Position numbers and translations under genes: made by a program | Origin: RGIG5612 sp050944475 | Lineage (GTDB): Bacteria > Bacillota > Clostridia > Lachnospirales > Lachnospiraceae | Reading direction: 5' to 3' | Length of the DNA stretch: 64,000 nt | NCBI GenBank assembly: GCA_050944475.1 | Contig: JBMNRD010000006.1 | Coordinates: forward strand, 1 to 64,000 | The notes under the pieces: generated by a model | What the model saw: only the letters and a program-made list of their open reading frames with translations | The model's database searches: none | What the model was told of the DNA's origin: nothing | Part shown: positions 1 to 8,019 of the stretch, in pieces | Position numbering within the stretch: the first letter of the stretch is position 1 | How the letters are laid out: every line of letters starts with the position of its first letter

Positions 1-583
1 AAGGAAACGAGGTGTATGATGGACCTGTAGAACGGGGCAGACGTCTGGATGTAGTCATGGGTCCTCCTGCCGCCGGCAAATCATCAGTACTTGTAAACCC
101 ATTATCACAACTTCATAACGCACTGGTCCCGGACAGCGACCATGTAAAGGAAAGACACGAGGAATACAAAAACGGCATAGCCGCACAGCAGTATCAAGAG
201 GGATATTACGGTTTTTTGAAAAAGGCCGATTTATTGACCCGGATATCATAAACGACTACGGCAACAAGCCGTCAACAGTCTTCGAGGCGGAAAGGAGCAA
301 ATATGACGGATACACGAGATGGAACAACGAAGGGCCGCAAGAACGAGGACCGGAAATCAGAGAATACAGCAGAACCGCGGAGCCTGATGTTCAGAACATA
401 CGAGTTTTCAGAGAGACGCGAGGAACAGTGGCTGAAGGAGATGATAGCTCAATTCAAGCGGGAAAACCTGAGGGCGAAAGTGGAAGCGGAACGTCAAGCT
501 TCTCTCTCAAATCAGACACCTTCGGATTCAGCGAAGAAGGAAGAGAGGCAGTAAGCGGTCTTGCGGAGGGGAGTATGTCATAA
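1..583 (+). pseudogene. Zeta-toxin-like kinase remnant, cut by window start, frameshifted
   Basis: The reading frame is open from the first bases and holds a P-loop (VMGPPAAGKSS) followed by PDSDHVKERHEEYKNG, the pattern of zeta-toxin or chloramphenicol-phosphotransferase-like kinases. That frame stops near position 250. The continuation (RFFEKGRFIDPDII, then EAERSKYDGYTRWNN and an acidic, Ser-rich tail) lies in the next frame and runs to a stop at 581-583. The usual middle of the family, roughly the segment after the DSD motif, is missing between the two frames, so this looks like a deletion plus frameshift rather than a sequencing slip. The 5' end is outside the window. No antitoxin gene is seen. 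The protein should not be functional as read here. Confidence 0.7.
496..554 (+). repeat. 59-bp direct repeat, copy 1
   Basis: This segment matches positions 2849-2907 with three mismatches over 59 bases by eye. It encodes the C-terminal tail (LKSDTFGFSEEGREAVS) of the zeta-like remnant. The two copies flank the DUF4143 ATPase gene in the same orientation. Confidence 0.85.
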
Positions 584-765
584 TAATGATAGAGGGGAAA
601 AACGTAGTAAACAAAAGGGTTTTAGAGCTTCTATAAAGTATGAAACTCAAAAATTGGTGTGTTGCTTAGGGTTATTTTAGGATTTTTGACCGGATTTTTA
701 TAATATTTTTAAGCAATATATCAATCTTTACCCGCATTTATAAATTATCAAAACACACTTTTTCA

Positions 766-844
766 AATACTTGAACAAAAACTCACCAAATGCTTGAAAA
801 AAATAACAACAAACACTTGAATAAAAGTTGCACCAATACTTGAA
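766..844 (+). repeat. Four CTTGAA repeats at exact 23-bp spacing
   Basis: The core CTTGAA occurs at 770, 793, 816 and 839, each 23 bases from the next. The flanks are A-rich (mostly AAnnCTTGAA). The block lies in the AT-rich 305-base gap between the zeta remnant and the DUF4143 gene, and its last two copies bracket the predicted -35 element. The regular spacing, about two helical turns, suggests cooperative protein binding, for instance autoregulation by the downstream gene. That role is an inference. The rest of this gap (584-765) shows nothing beyond AT-rich sequence. Confidence 0.75.
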
Positions 845-857
845 AACGTGTTATAAT
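828..857 (+). promoter_or_regulatory. Promoter of the DUF4143 ATPase gene
   Basis: TTGCAC (828-833) and TATAAT (852-857) are separated by 18 bases. The start codon at 889 has GAGGTG 8 bases upstream. The -35 lies between the third and fourth CTTGAA repeats. Confidence 0.55.
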
Positions 858-888
858 TTCTTTGCTTAAGAATTGAGGTGACAAACTT

Positions 889-2160
889 ATGAAGAAGTAT
901 TTACCAAGAATTATAGATAAACTATTGAGTGAAAGATTAGAAGCCAAAGGCGCTGTTTTATTGGAGGGACCTAAATGGTGCGGTAAGACTACCAGTGCCA
1001 AAGAAATTGCAGGTAGTTTTATTTCAATGGATCAACCTGAAATGAGTAAGCAGTATCAATCTATGGCAGAGCTTTCTCCGCGAACACTATTGGAAGGCGA
1101 GACTCCGAGACTAATAGACGAGTGGCAGATAGCTCCTAATTTATGGAATGCGGTCAGATATGAGGTTGATCTGAGAGATGAATTTGGCCAATTCATTTTA
1201 ACAGGTTCTGCCGTTCCTGCAGAAATAGATGAGTCTATGCATACCGGAACAGGAAGGATTTCAAGACTTTATATGAGACCTATGAGTTTGTATGAGTCTG
1301 AGGATTCGAGCGGCAAAGTAGCAATTCGAGACCTGTTTGCAAATAAGGAAATATCCGCTAAAAGCGATACCGATTTGGAGGGAATAGCATTCTTAATTTG
1401 CAGGGGAGGCTGGCCGAAAGCAGTCGACTTAGCTGAGAAACAGGCGCTTTTTCAAGCCATAGACTATTTTGACGCCATTGTCTCAACTGACATAAGCAGA
1501 GTCGATTCTGTGAAAAGAGATAAGGAAAAAGCAAAAAGATTCCTAAAATCCTATGCAAGGAATGTCGGAACCAGGGCAACCCTGGAGACTATCAGGCAAG
1601 ATGTATTGGCTAATCATACCGGTACATTTGATCCTGTTACGCTTTATTCGTATAGGGACGCACTAACTAAAATCTTTGTTCTTGAGGATTCACCGGCTTG
1701 GAATCCGAATTTGAGGTCAAAGGCTGCTATTAGAACAACAGATGCGAGGTATTTTGTTGATCCCTCAATTGCTACCGTGGCCTTGCAACTCAGCCCAAAG
1801 GATTTGTTGAGCGATTTAAACACCATGGGGCTCATTTTTGAAAATTTGTGTGTCCGTGATTTAAGAATATATGCGGACTACCTGGATGGCAGCATTTATC
1901 AGTACAGAGATAGCAACGGATTGGAATGTGATGCCGTTATTCACTTAGGAGACGGTTCTTATGGTCTGATTGAGATAAAACTGGGCGGGGACAGCTTGAT
2001 TGAAGAAGGCGCAAAAAACTTGAAAGATCTGGCCTCAAAGATAGATACAAACAAAATGAAAGAACCTTCTTTTATGCTTGTTTTGTGCGCCAAAGCGCCC
2101 TTTGCGTACCGGAGAAAAGATGGAGTCTACGTGGTTCCTATAACTTGTTTGAAACCATAA
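889..2160 (+). CDS. AAA family ATPase with DUF4143 C-terminal domain
   Basis: This is a 423-residue protein with an AAA_14-type N-terminal ATPase domain: Walker A GPKWCGKT at residues 27-34, and RLIDEWQ about 50 residues later as a Walker B-like strand. The sensor-like segment FILTGSAVP follows. The C-terminal half is a DUF4143 domain ending in ECDAVI...LIEIKLGG, which resembles a PD-(D/E)XK nuclease core (residues about 345-366). Such proteins are widespread in bacteria and archaea and their function is not established. The start is set by GAGGTG upstream of 889. The gene is intact and AT-rich, and it sits alone between decayed genes that share the same tail, which suggests it was inserted there. 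Confidence 0.9.
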   Translation: MKKYLPRIIDKLLSERLEAKGAVLLEGPKWCGKTTSAKEIAGSFISMDQPEMSKQYQSMAELSPRTLLEGETPRLIDEWQIAPNLWNAVRYEVDLRDEFGQFILTGSAVPAEIDESMHTGTGRISRLYMRPMSLYESEDSSGKVAIRDLFANKEISAKSDTDLEGIAFLICRGGWPKAVDLAEKQALFQAIDYFDAIVSTDISRVDSVKRDKEKAKRFLKSYARNVGTRATLETIRQDVLANHTGTFDPVTLYSYRDALTKIFVLEDSPAWNPNLRSKAAIRTTDARYFVDPSIATVALQLSPKDLLSDLNTMGLIFENLCVRDLRIYADYLDGSIYQYRDSNGLECDAVIHLGDGSYGLIEIKLGGDSLIEEGAKNLKDLASKIDTNKMKEPSFMLVLCAKAPFAYRRKDGVYVVPITCLKP

Positions 2161-2186
2161 ATGAGTTTAGAAGAAAATATCACCGG

Positions 2187-2927
2187 GAGCAAAATCAAAA
2201 ACGATAAAAGCAGTTGCGCAAGTGCCTCATGCCAAAGCTGGCCTTGGGCAGAACGATCCCGTAGCGGCAAGTAAAATCGTAAACGCGGACGGATACGCAG
2301 AAGAAGGTTCCTGAAAGCTGTTGAAAGCGGCGGAACGCTTGACGCAGCTGAAGCGTTCAAAAACATTTCATCAAGGGACGTTTTTGAGGTTATCGGGATG
2401 TAGAATATCTCGGAGACGTTATGGATATGGCCCGGCACAGGCGCTTCATGGCGGAAATTGACAATTATAAAAAATCAAAATATCAGAAAGCCGCAGACGG
2501 GGATGTTATAATACCAATCGACAATATGCTGGTGTTTACGGATTTCAATAAACATGATCCCGGCATAAGCAAAATCATCAGGTTTAACTTGGATAATTAC
2601 ACAGATATTGATTCGGCCATGCAGATGGTTTTCGACGCAGAGAAAGGGGAAATAACTTATGAGCAAGCGCGGGGAATTATTGAAGAAGTTTTCGGAGAGG
2701 AAACTTTCGGGGAATACACGCCTTCTATGTTCAGGGATTTTGAAAGATATGACCGACAGCGAGAAAGAGGACAGCGCCGCTCGGATGCTTGCCATGCTGA
2801 AAGAAAGCGACAGCGAAAAGAGTTTCATTTTGAAGATTCAGGAGATGAAAGCTTCTTTCTCAAATCAGACACCTCCGGATTCAGCGAAGAAGGAAGAGAA
2901 GCAGTAAACAGGTTGCTACTTTTATAG
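2187..2927 (+). pseudogene. Decayed gene of unknown family, tail shared with the zeta remnant
   Basis: Three coding-looking pieces lie in different frames. The first (KAVAQVPHAKAGLGQNDPVA, then SKIVNADGYAEEG) ends at a stop near 2310. The second, RFLKAVESGGTLDAAEAF, ends at a stop near 2401. The last is a 168-residue frame from 2421 to 2927 (DGDVIIPIDNMLVFTDF, then EITYEQARGIIEEVFGEETFGEY). Its C-terminus repeats the LKSD.SGFSEEGREAV tail of the zeta-like remnant. I do not recognise the family. An alternative is that the 2421-2927 frame is a surviving short gene, but no good ribosome binding site precedes it. Confidence 0.5.
2849..2907 (+). repeat. 59-bp direct repeat, copy 2
   Basis: This is the partner of 496-554 (three differences). 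It is the tail-coding segment of the decayed gene downstream of the DUF4143 ATPase. It may be a shared C-terminal module of related toxin genes or a trace of recombination. Confidence 0.85.
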
Positions 2928-2930
2928 AAG

Positions 2931-3213
2931 TATATAATAAAAGAAGAATTTACAAATAATGCAACTATAGAAGTATAGCACTGAAAAGCCTTCCGCGCCC
3001 TGATTAAGTGCACAGATGAAATTCCGACAACCCGGCAGCAGGCGTCAATGCGGAGACATTGTCTTTATCTGCAAAATGGTTTAAAATACAAAAAATCGGC
3101 AAACCCGGCAGGCAGCGGACGGGCGCACCTGAAAAGTTTCAATTTAAAATGCCTACCGGGAAACGCGGCAGGCGGCGGTTGCATGACCGCACGGATAATC
3201 AGGAGACTGAATC
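2931..3213. other. Noncoding gap upstream of holA
   Basis: No gene is supported here. Short imperfect repeats of the form CGGCAGGCRGCGG occur near 3110 and 3168. The sequence changes from AT-rich to GC-rich at about 3020, marking the end of the decayed accessory locus. An AGGAG sequence lies just before the holA start. Confidence 0.5.
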
Positions 3214-4338
3214 ATGGCAAAAGACGGTAAGGCCATTACAAAGGATAATCTGGCAAATGTTTATTTGTTCTACGGTCCGGAGGCATTCAAATTAAGAAAT
3301 TATAAAAACAAACTGCGCGCCCTGATTGCAGGACCCGGCAGCATGAATTACATTGCCTTTGAGGGAAAGGACATAAATCTTTCCGAGGTATATGACAGCG
3401 CGGTTACGCTGCCTTTTTTTGCGGACAAGAGACTGGTAATTGTGGAAAACAGCGGACTCTTCACGGCAAAGAAGAAAGATGAAGAGAGCGCAAAGTCAAA
3501 GGATGCAAGACCGGAGGACGCGACATCGGAAGACGCGACACCGGAAGACGCAAGGCCGGAGGATGCAGCACCAGGGGATGCCGCCGGGAAAGCAAAGGCC
3601 GAAGAAGAGTCGGCAGTTACAGATCTAATGTTGCAGAAAATTCTTGACGATCTCCCGCCCACAACCTGTCTTGCTTTTTTTGAGGCGGAGATAAGCCAAA
3701 AAAGAAAGTCATACAAGGCAGTCGCCAAAAGCGGTACGGTTGTGAGGTGTGACGAGGACAACGAGGACCGCGTAATAATGTGGCTGGCAAAGGGTTTTGC
3801 GGCGGCAGGAAAGCAGGTGCGCCGCAGCACACTGAAACTGATGGTGACCCGTGTGGGAAGAGATTACGACCTGCTGCGAAATGAATTTGAAAAGGTTCTT
3901 GCCCACGCCGGCGAAAGGAGTGAAATCACCGACAGGGACATCCTGTCGGTATGCGCGGAAAATGTGGAAGAGAAGATTTTCGACATGCTGGATGCGATGT
4001 GCCGTCATAACTCCGCTCTTGTACTGGAAAAATACCACGGTTTGCTAATCAACCAAAGCCCTCCCCTTTTCGTGCTGGCGATGATCAGAAGCCAGTTCCG
4101 GACAATGCTGCAGGTGGGTGAGCTTGCGCAGGAAGGCCTTGACAGACAGGAAATTGCCGCCCGTTTGGGCAAGGGCGATTTCATAATAAGAAAGCACCAA
4201 AGACATCTGGATTACTTCAGTCTTCGGCGCATTGAAGAGATAATGGATGAAATTTCCGACACGGATTTGCGCATTAAAACCGGCGGGATTCCCGACCGGC
4301 TGGGAGTGGAAATGATGCTGACGGAGTTTTCAAAATAA
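3214..4338 (+). CDS. holA: DNA polymerase III, delta subunit
   Basis: This 374-residue protein is the clamp-loader delta subunit, which opens the beta sliding clamp during DNA replication. The N-terminal pattern VYLFYGPEAFKLRNYKNKL and the later ADKRLVIVENS and RNEFEKVL segments fit the family. An AGGAG motif precedes the ATG. Residues about 97-125 form an Asp/Ala/Pro/Glu-rich insertion built from a 15-bp tandem repeat. It is not part of the conserved fold and probably sits in a surface loop between the two halves of domain I. The gene is followed after 9 bases by the 5-formyl-THF cyclo-ligase gene, so the two are likely cotranscribed. Confidence 0.92.
   Translation: MAKDGKAITKDNLANVYLFYGPEAFKLRNYKNKLRALIAGPGSMNYIAFEGKDINLSEVYDSAVTLPFFADKRLVIVENSGLFTAKKKDEESAKSKDARPEDATSEDATPEDARPEDAAPGDAAGKAKAEEESAVTDLMLQKILDDLPPTTCLAFFEAEISQKRKSYKAVAKSGTVVRCDEDNEDRVIMWLAKGFAAAGKQVRRSTLKLMVTRVGRDYDLLRNEFEKVLAHAGERSEITDRDILSVCAENVEEKIFDMLDAMCRHNSALVLEKYHGLLINQSPPLFVLAMIRSQFRTMLQVGELAQEGLDRQEIAARLGKGDFIIRKHQRHLDYFSLRRIEEIMDEISDTDLRIKTGGIPDRLGVEMMLTEFSK
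3502..3585 (+). repeat. 15-bp tandem repeat inside holA
   Basis: About five and a half units encode D-A-[RTA]-[PS]-E/G repeated in frame. The repeat gives a flexible acidic linker and keeps the reading frame, so length variation between strains would be tolerated. Confidence 0.8.
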
Positions 4339-4347
4339 GTGTAAAGC

Positions 4348-5016
4348 ATGGACAAGGAAAGTATACGTAAAAATATTATTGAAAGAAAAAGGGCCCTTGG
4401 CGGGGAGGAGATTGAGGCGGCGTCGGAAAAGCTGATGACGCATTTTTTCGGCCTTTCGGAATATAAAAGCGCAAAGGCTATATATGCATACATGTCATTT
4501 AACCAGGAGCCGGACACGGGGCGGATAATTGCCCGGGCCATCGCGGAGGGAAAGAGGGTTGCCGTGCCGCGGACTTTCGAGGGCGGAGGCATGGAATTCG
4601 TCTTCCTGGAGACTGCGCCGGAAATTGGTGCCACGGCGGAAATTACCTTTGCGCCGGATAATAAAGCTGCGCCGAAAAAAAACACCGCACCGGAAAATAA
4701 CGGCGCCCCGTGCCCTGCAGGCTTTACTTTGCGCAGGGGGATTGCAGAGCCCGTCTCCGGTGAGATTGCGGATGTGGACGCTCTTGTTATAGTGCCTGGA
4801 CTTGCATTTGACAAGACGGGAGCAAGAACAGGATACGGCGGAGGCTATTACGACAGGTATTTTGCCGCACACAGGGACCGCAGTTTCGTGAAGGTGGCCC
4901 TGTGTTATGATTTCCAGATTGTGGACAGCCTTGAAAGCGATCCGCATGATGTTGCAGTGGATTATGTAATAAGTCCCGGGGGCGTCGTGAGGATAAAAGG
5001 TGCAAAAATCAAATAA
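4348..5016 (+). CDS. 5-formyltetrahydrofolate cyclo-ligase
   Basis: This 222-residue enzyme converts 5-formyl-THF to 5,10-methenyl-THF using ATP. The C-terminal signature VIVPGLAFDK, then RTGYGGGYYDRYF is clear, and the N-terminal KRALGGEEIEAAS...A.Y.SF..EP.T fits the family. Compared with the usual size of about 180-200 residues it has an extra Ala/Pro/Lys/Asn-rich stretch in the middle (around residues 105-125, with APDNKAAPKKNTAPENN), a low-complexity insertion like the one in the preceding holA. It lies 9 bases after holA in the same direction. Confidence 0.9.
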   Translation: MDKESIRKNIIERKRALGGEEIEAASEKLMTHFFGLSEYKSAKAIYAYMSFNQEPDTGRIIARAIAEGKRVAVPRTFEGGGMEFVFLETAPEIGATAEITFAPDNKAAPKKNTAPENNGAPCPAGFTLRRGIAEPVSGEIADVDALVIVPGLAFDKTGARTGYGGGYYDRYFAAHRDRSFVKVALCYDFQIVDSLESDPHDVAVDYVISPGGVVRIKGAKIK

Positions 5017-5055
5017 GCCTTGATACTCCGGCCTTGATACTTCAAAACATTTTTC

Positions 5056-5085
5056 TTGACAGTACACATAAATGAGTGCTAATAT
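5056..5085 (+). promoter_or_regulatory. Promoter of rpsO
   Basis: A perfect TTGACA (5056-5061) and TAATAT (5080-5085) are separated by 18 bases. They lie downstream of the cyclo-ligase stop and give an rpsO leader of roughly 80 bases. Confidence 0.75.
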
Positions 5086-5101
5086 ACTTACGTTGTTTTT
5101 A

Positions 5102-5148
5102 GCCATGACTCAGTGTCCGGAATCTCCGACCGGCTCTTGGTCATAGGC
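5102..5148 (+). promoter_or_regulatory. Structured rpsO leader, possible S15 autoregulatory RNA
   Basis: GCCATGAC (5102-5109) can pair with GTCAT-A-GGC (5140-5148), closing an arm that holds a second small hairpin (CGGA, 3-base loop, TCCG at 5118-5128). Ribosomal protein S15 represses its own synthesis through leader RNAs of several unrelated folds in different bacteria. The position just upstream of the ribosome binding site fits this role, but no known S15 leader class is recognised here. Confidence 0.4.
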
Positions 5149-5174
5149 GATTTCAAGAATCAGGAGGATATAAC

Positions 5175-5441
5175 ATGATTACAAAAGAGACAAAAGCGCA
5201 GCTTATTGCGGAGTATGGCAAGACTCCGCAGGACACAGGCTCACCCGAGGTTCAGATTGCGATTCTTACACACAGAATCAAGGAGCTGGGCGAGCATCTC
5301 AAGACCCATGAGAGGGATCACCATTCAAGAAGAGGACTTCTTAAGATGGTAGGTAAGAGAAGAGGACTGCTTGACCACCTCATGAAAAAGGATATCGAAG
5401 CATATCGTACTCTCATTGAGAGGCTTGGCATCAGAAAATAA
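5175..5441 (+). CDS. rpsO: 30S ribosomal protein S15
   Basis: This 88-residue protein has the full family length. It contains GSPEVQIAILTHRI, the HHSRRGLLKMVGKRR motif and the ending YRTLIERLGIRK. S15 binds 16S rRNA in the central domain early in small-subunit assembly. AGGAGG lies upstream of the ATG. Its own promoter, leader and terminator are visible. pnp follows, as in many bacteria. Confidence 0.98.
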   Translation: MITKETKAQLIAEYGKTPQDTGSPEVQIAILTHRIKELGEHLKTHERDHHSRRGLLKMVGKRRGLLDHLMKKDIEAYRTLIERLGIRK

Positions 5442-5451
5442 TCTTGTTTTT

Positions 5452-5490
5452 AAAGACTTAGGACTTATGGCCCTAAGTCTTTAATATTGT
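5452..5490 (+). terminator. Rho-independent terminator after rpsO
   Basis: AAAGACTTAGG (5452-5462) pairs with CCTAAGTCTTT (5472-5482), followed by a T-rich run. It separates rpsO from the pnp leader. Confidence 0.75.
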
Positions 5491-5562
5491 TTCAGCAAAT
5501 CAGCAATACTGCAGAATTTTGTCCGCGGGAGAGGACATCACATCAGATTACAAGCAGGAGAA

Positions 5563-5620
5563 GGCCCGAAGCAACTGATAAGCTCGGGATAAATCACAGG
5601 TTTATCAGTGGTTTCGGTCC
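5563..5620 (+). promoter_or_regulatory. Long stem-loop in the pnp leader
   Basis: CCGAA (5566-5570) pairs with TTCGG (5613-5617), and ACTGATAA (5574-5581) pairs with TTATCAGT (5602-5609), separated by a 3x3 internal loop. GG/CC pairs extend the base. The AAAGGAGG of pnp lies just downstream. In Escherichia coli pnp is autoregulated through RNase III cleavage of a leader hairpin. This stem could play an analogous role, but that is inference. Confidence 0.55.
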
Positions 5621-5645
5621 CTCCGCTTGAAGCAAAGGAGGAAAA

Positions 5646-7796
5646 ATGTACAAAACATTTAATATGAACCTTGCCGGCAAGACTCTAAGCGTCGAGATCG
5701 GCAGGGTGGCGGCTCAGGCAAACGGAGCTGCCCTTATGCGTTACGGTGACACAGTCGTACTTTCAACCGCAACCGCAACCGCAAAGCCCCGGGAGGGAAT
5801 CGATTTTTTCCCGTTGAGCGTTGACTATGAAGAGAAAATGTATTCAGTCGGAAAAATTCCCGGAGGATATCTTAGAAGAGAGGGCCGTGCATCCGAGAAC
5901 GCAGTCCTGACCTGTCGTGTAATTGACAGGCCGATGCGCCCGCTTTTCCCCGAAGATTACAGAAATGACGTTACACTGAGCAACCTGGTAATGAGCGTTG
6001 ACTCCGAGTGTTCACCCGAACTGGCAGCTATGCTGGGCAGCTCAATTGCAACCTGCATTTCCGACATTCCCTTTAACGGACCGGTCGGAATGACACAGGT
6101 GGGACTTATTGACGGGAAAATGATTTTCAACCCCTCCGAGTCCCAGGCTATAATCAGCGATCTCATGCTCACGGTGGCATCCACGAGAGAAAAGGTTATC
6201 ATGATTGAGGCCGGTGCAAATGAGGTCCCCGAAGACAAGATGATTGAGGCAATTTATGCCGCACACGAACTTAACGGGGAAATCATCAAATTCATTGACG
6301 CCATCGTCGCCGAATGCGGCAGGGAAAAGCATGACTATGAGCGTTATGTTATTCCCGAGGAAGTTACGCGGGCCGTTATGGAAATCGTTCCTCCCGAGAA
6401 AATGGAGGAGGCCGTATTTACCGATGACAAGATGGTCAGGGATAAGAACATCGCCGAAATTATAGATCTGTGCAAAGAAAAATTTGAAGCCGAGCACGAG
6501 GAATGGCTGAGCTTTGTCGATGAGGCCATTTACGAGTATCAGAAAAAGACTGTCCGCAAGATGATTCTCAAGGATCGCAAAAGACCGGACGGAAGGGCAA
6601 TCGACCAGATCAGGCCACTTGCCGCCGAGGTGGATTTCCTTCCAAGGGTTCACGGAAGCGCAATGTTCACCCGCGGACAGACACAGATTATGACCGCCAC
6701 CACGCTGGGACCGATTTCAGATTCCCAAAGGCTCGACGGAATTAACCTGAGCACAACCACCAAGAGGTATATGCATCAGTATAATTTCCCGTCTTATTCA
6801 GTCGGAGAAACCAGACCGGCAAGAACCCCGGGACGCCGGGAAATCGGCCACGGAGCACTGGCTGAGAAAGCGCTCCTGCCGGTTCTTCCTACCGAGGAAG
6901 AGTTCCCGTATTCAATACGTCTGGTTTCCGAGACTTTTGAGTCAAACGGCTCAACCTCTCAAGCCAGCGTTTGCGCATCCACACTGTCGCTGATGGCAGC
7001 GGGCGTTCCGATTAAGAGGCCCGTGGCAGGCATTTCCTGCGGCCTTGTGACCGGAGATACGGACGATGATTATCTGGTGCTTACCGACATCCAGGGTCTC
7101 GAGGACTTCTTCGGAGACATGGACTTCAAGGTTGCCGGCACCGATGTGGGCATCACCGCAATCCAGATGGACATCAAGATAAACGGACTTACACGCGCGG
7201 TCGTTGAAGAGGCAATCGCCCGCACCAGGGAAGCAAGGATGTATATTCTGAATGAAGTTATGCTTCCCGCAATCTCCGCCCCCAGACCCGAGGTCGGACC
7301 ATATGCGCCCAAGATTATCAGTATGCAGATCGACCCGTCGCAGATTGGCGATGTCGTTGGCAAGCAGGGCAAGGTCATCAATGAGATTATCGCAAGGACA
7401 GATGTCAGAATCGACATCGATGATGACGGACTTGTTTCAATTTGCGGTATTAACAAGAAAAACCTTGAGGAGGCCAGGCGCCTGATTACCATGATCGTTT
7501 CCGAGTATGAGGAAGGCAAAATTTACGAGGGAACCGTTGTAAGCATCAAGGATTTCGGCGCATTTGTTGAATTCGCACCGGGCAAGGAGGGCATGGTACA
7601 CATTTCCAAGATTGCCAAGGAAAGAATTAACCGGGTAGAGGATGTGCTGACCCTCGGTGACGTTGTCAAGGTTAAGTGCATGGGACAGGACAGGATGGGC
7701 CGCATGAGCTTCAGCATCAAGGATGCCATGCCTAAGGAAACCGCAGCTAAACAAAATCCGGCAAAGGACGATGGAAGGAAAGCCAAAAAAGAATAA
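5646..7796 (+). CDS. pnp: Polyribonucleotide nucleotidyltransferase (PNPase)
   Basis: This is a 716-residue 3'-5' phosphorolytic exoribonuclease involved in mRNA decay. The order is RNase PH domain 1 (about residues 10-140), all-alpha linker, RNase PH domain 2 (about 310-545, with FESNGSTSQASVCASTLSLM), KH domain (IGDVVGKQGKVINEI, near 565) and S1 domain (YEGTVVSIKDFGAFVEF, near 620), ending in a short Lys-rich tail. The start follows AAAGGAGG. The protein is full length and typical. Confidence 0.98.
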   Translation: MYKTFNMNLAGKTLSVEIGRVAAQANGAALMRYGDTVVLSTATATAKPREGIDFFPLSVDYEEKMYSVGKIPGGYLRREGRASENAVLTCRVIDRPMRPLFPEDYRNDVTLSNLVMSVDSECSPELAAMLGSSIATCISDIPFNGPVGMTQVGLIDGKMIFNPSESQAIISDLMLTVASTREKVIMIEAGANEVPEDKMIEAIYAAHELNGEIIKFIDAIVAECGREKHDYERYVIPEEVTRAVMEIVPPEKMEEAVFTDDKMVRDKNIAEIIDLCKEKFEAEHEEWLSFVDEAIYEYQKKTVRKMILKDRKRPDGRAIDQIRPLAAEVDFLPRVHGSAMFTRGQTQIMTATTLGPISDSQRLDGINLSTTTKRYMHQYNFPSYSVGETRPARTPGRREIGHGALAEKALLPVLPTEEEFPYSIRLVSETFESNGSTSQASVCASTLSLMAAGVPIKRPVAGISCGLVTGDTDDDYLVLTDIQGLEDFFGDMDFKVAGTDVGITAIQMDIKINGLTRAVVEEAIARTREARMYILNEVMLPAISAPRPEVGPYAPKIISMQIDPSQIGDVVGKQGKVINEIIARTDVRIDIDDDGLVSICGINKKNLEEARRLITMIVSEYEEGKIYEGTVVSIKDFGAFVEFAPGKEGMVHISKIAKERINRVEDVLTLGDVVKVKCMGQDRMGRMSFSIKDAMPKETAAKQNPAKDDGRKAKKE

Positions 7797-7836
7797 TTCC
7801 GCTTTCTTGCCGGCGGCCGGAAAACATAAAATACTT

Positions 7837-7866
7837 GCAGGGAATCCGTACGGGTTCCCTGTTTTG
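7837..7866 (+). terminator. Rho-independent terminator after pnp
   Basis: CAGGGAA pairs with TTCCCTG around a short CG-rich loop, followed by TTTT, 40 bases after the pnp stop. Confidence 0.8.
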
Positions 7867-8019
7867 TCATTACAAGGCGTTTTTATAGAATTATTCGCGC
7901 GGAGATGATAGAATAAATACAGTTAATATTTATAGTTTTTTATTCACTAAAAGAGAACGATATTTTGTGGAAACCGATTAAAGGCCGGATTCTGCAAAAA
8001 ATGCAGAGGGTTTATCGAA

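Noticed and set aside
1..583. Intact epsilon-zeta toxin-antitoxin system
   Set aside because: The toxin frame is broken, its middle is missing, and no epsilon antitoxin is visible.
3048..3295. Two overlapping short ORFs upstream of holA
   Set aside because: They are basic, repeat-derived frames without ribosome binding sites and they run into holA in other phases.
5520..5640. Possible T-box or known riboswitch before pnp
   Set aside because: No T-box sequence or specifier loop and no known riboswitch core was found. Only the plain stem-loop is supported.
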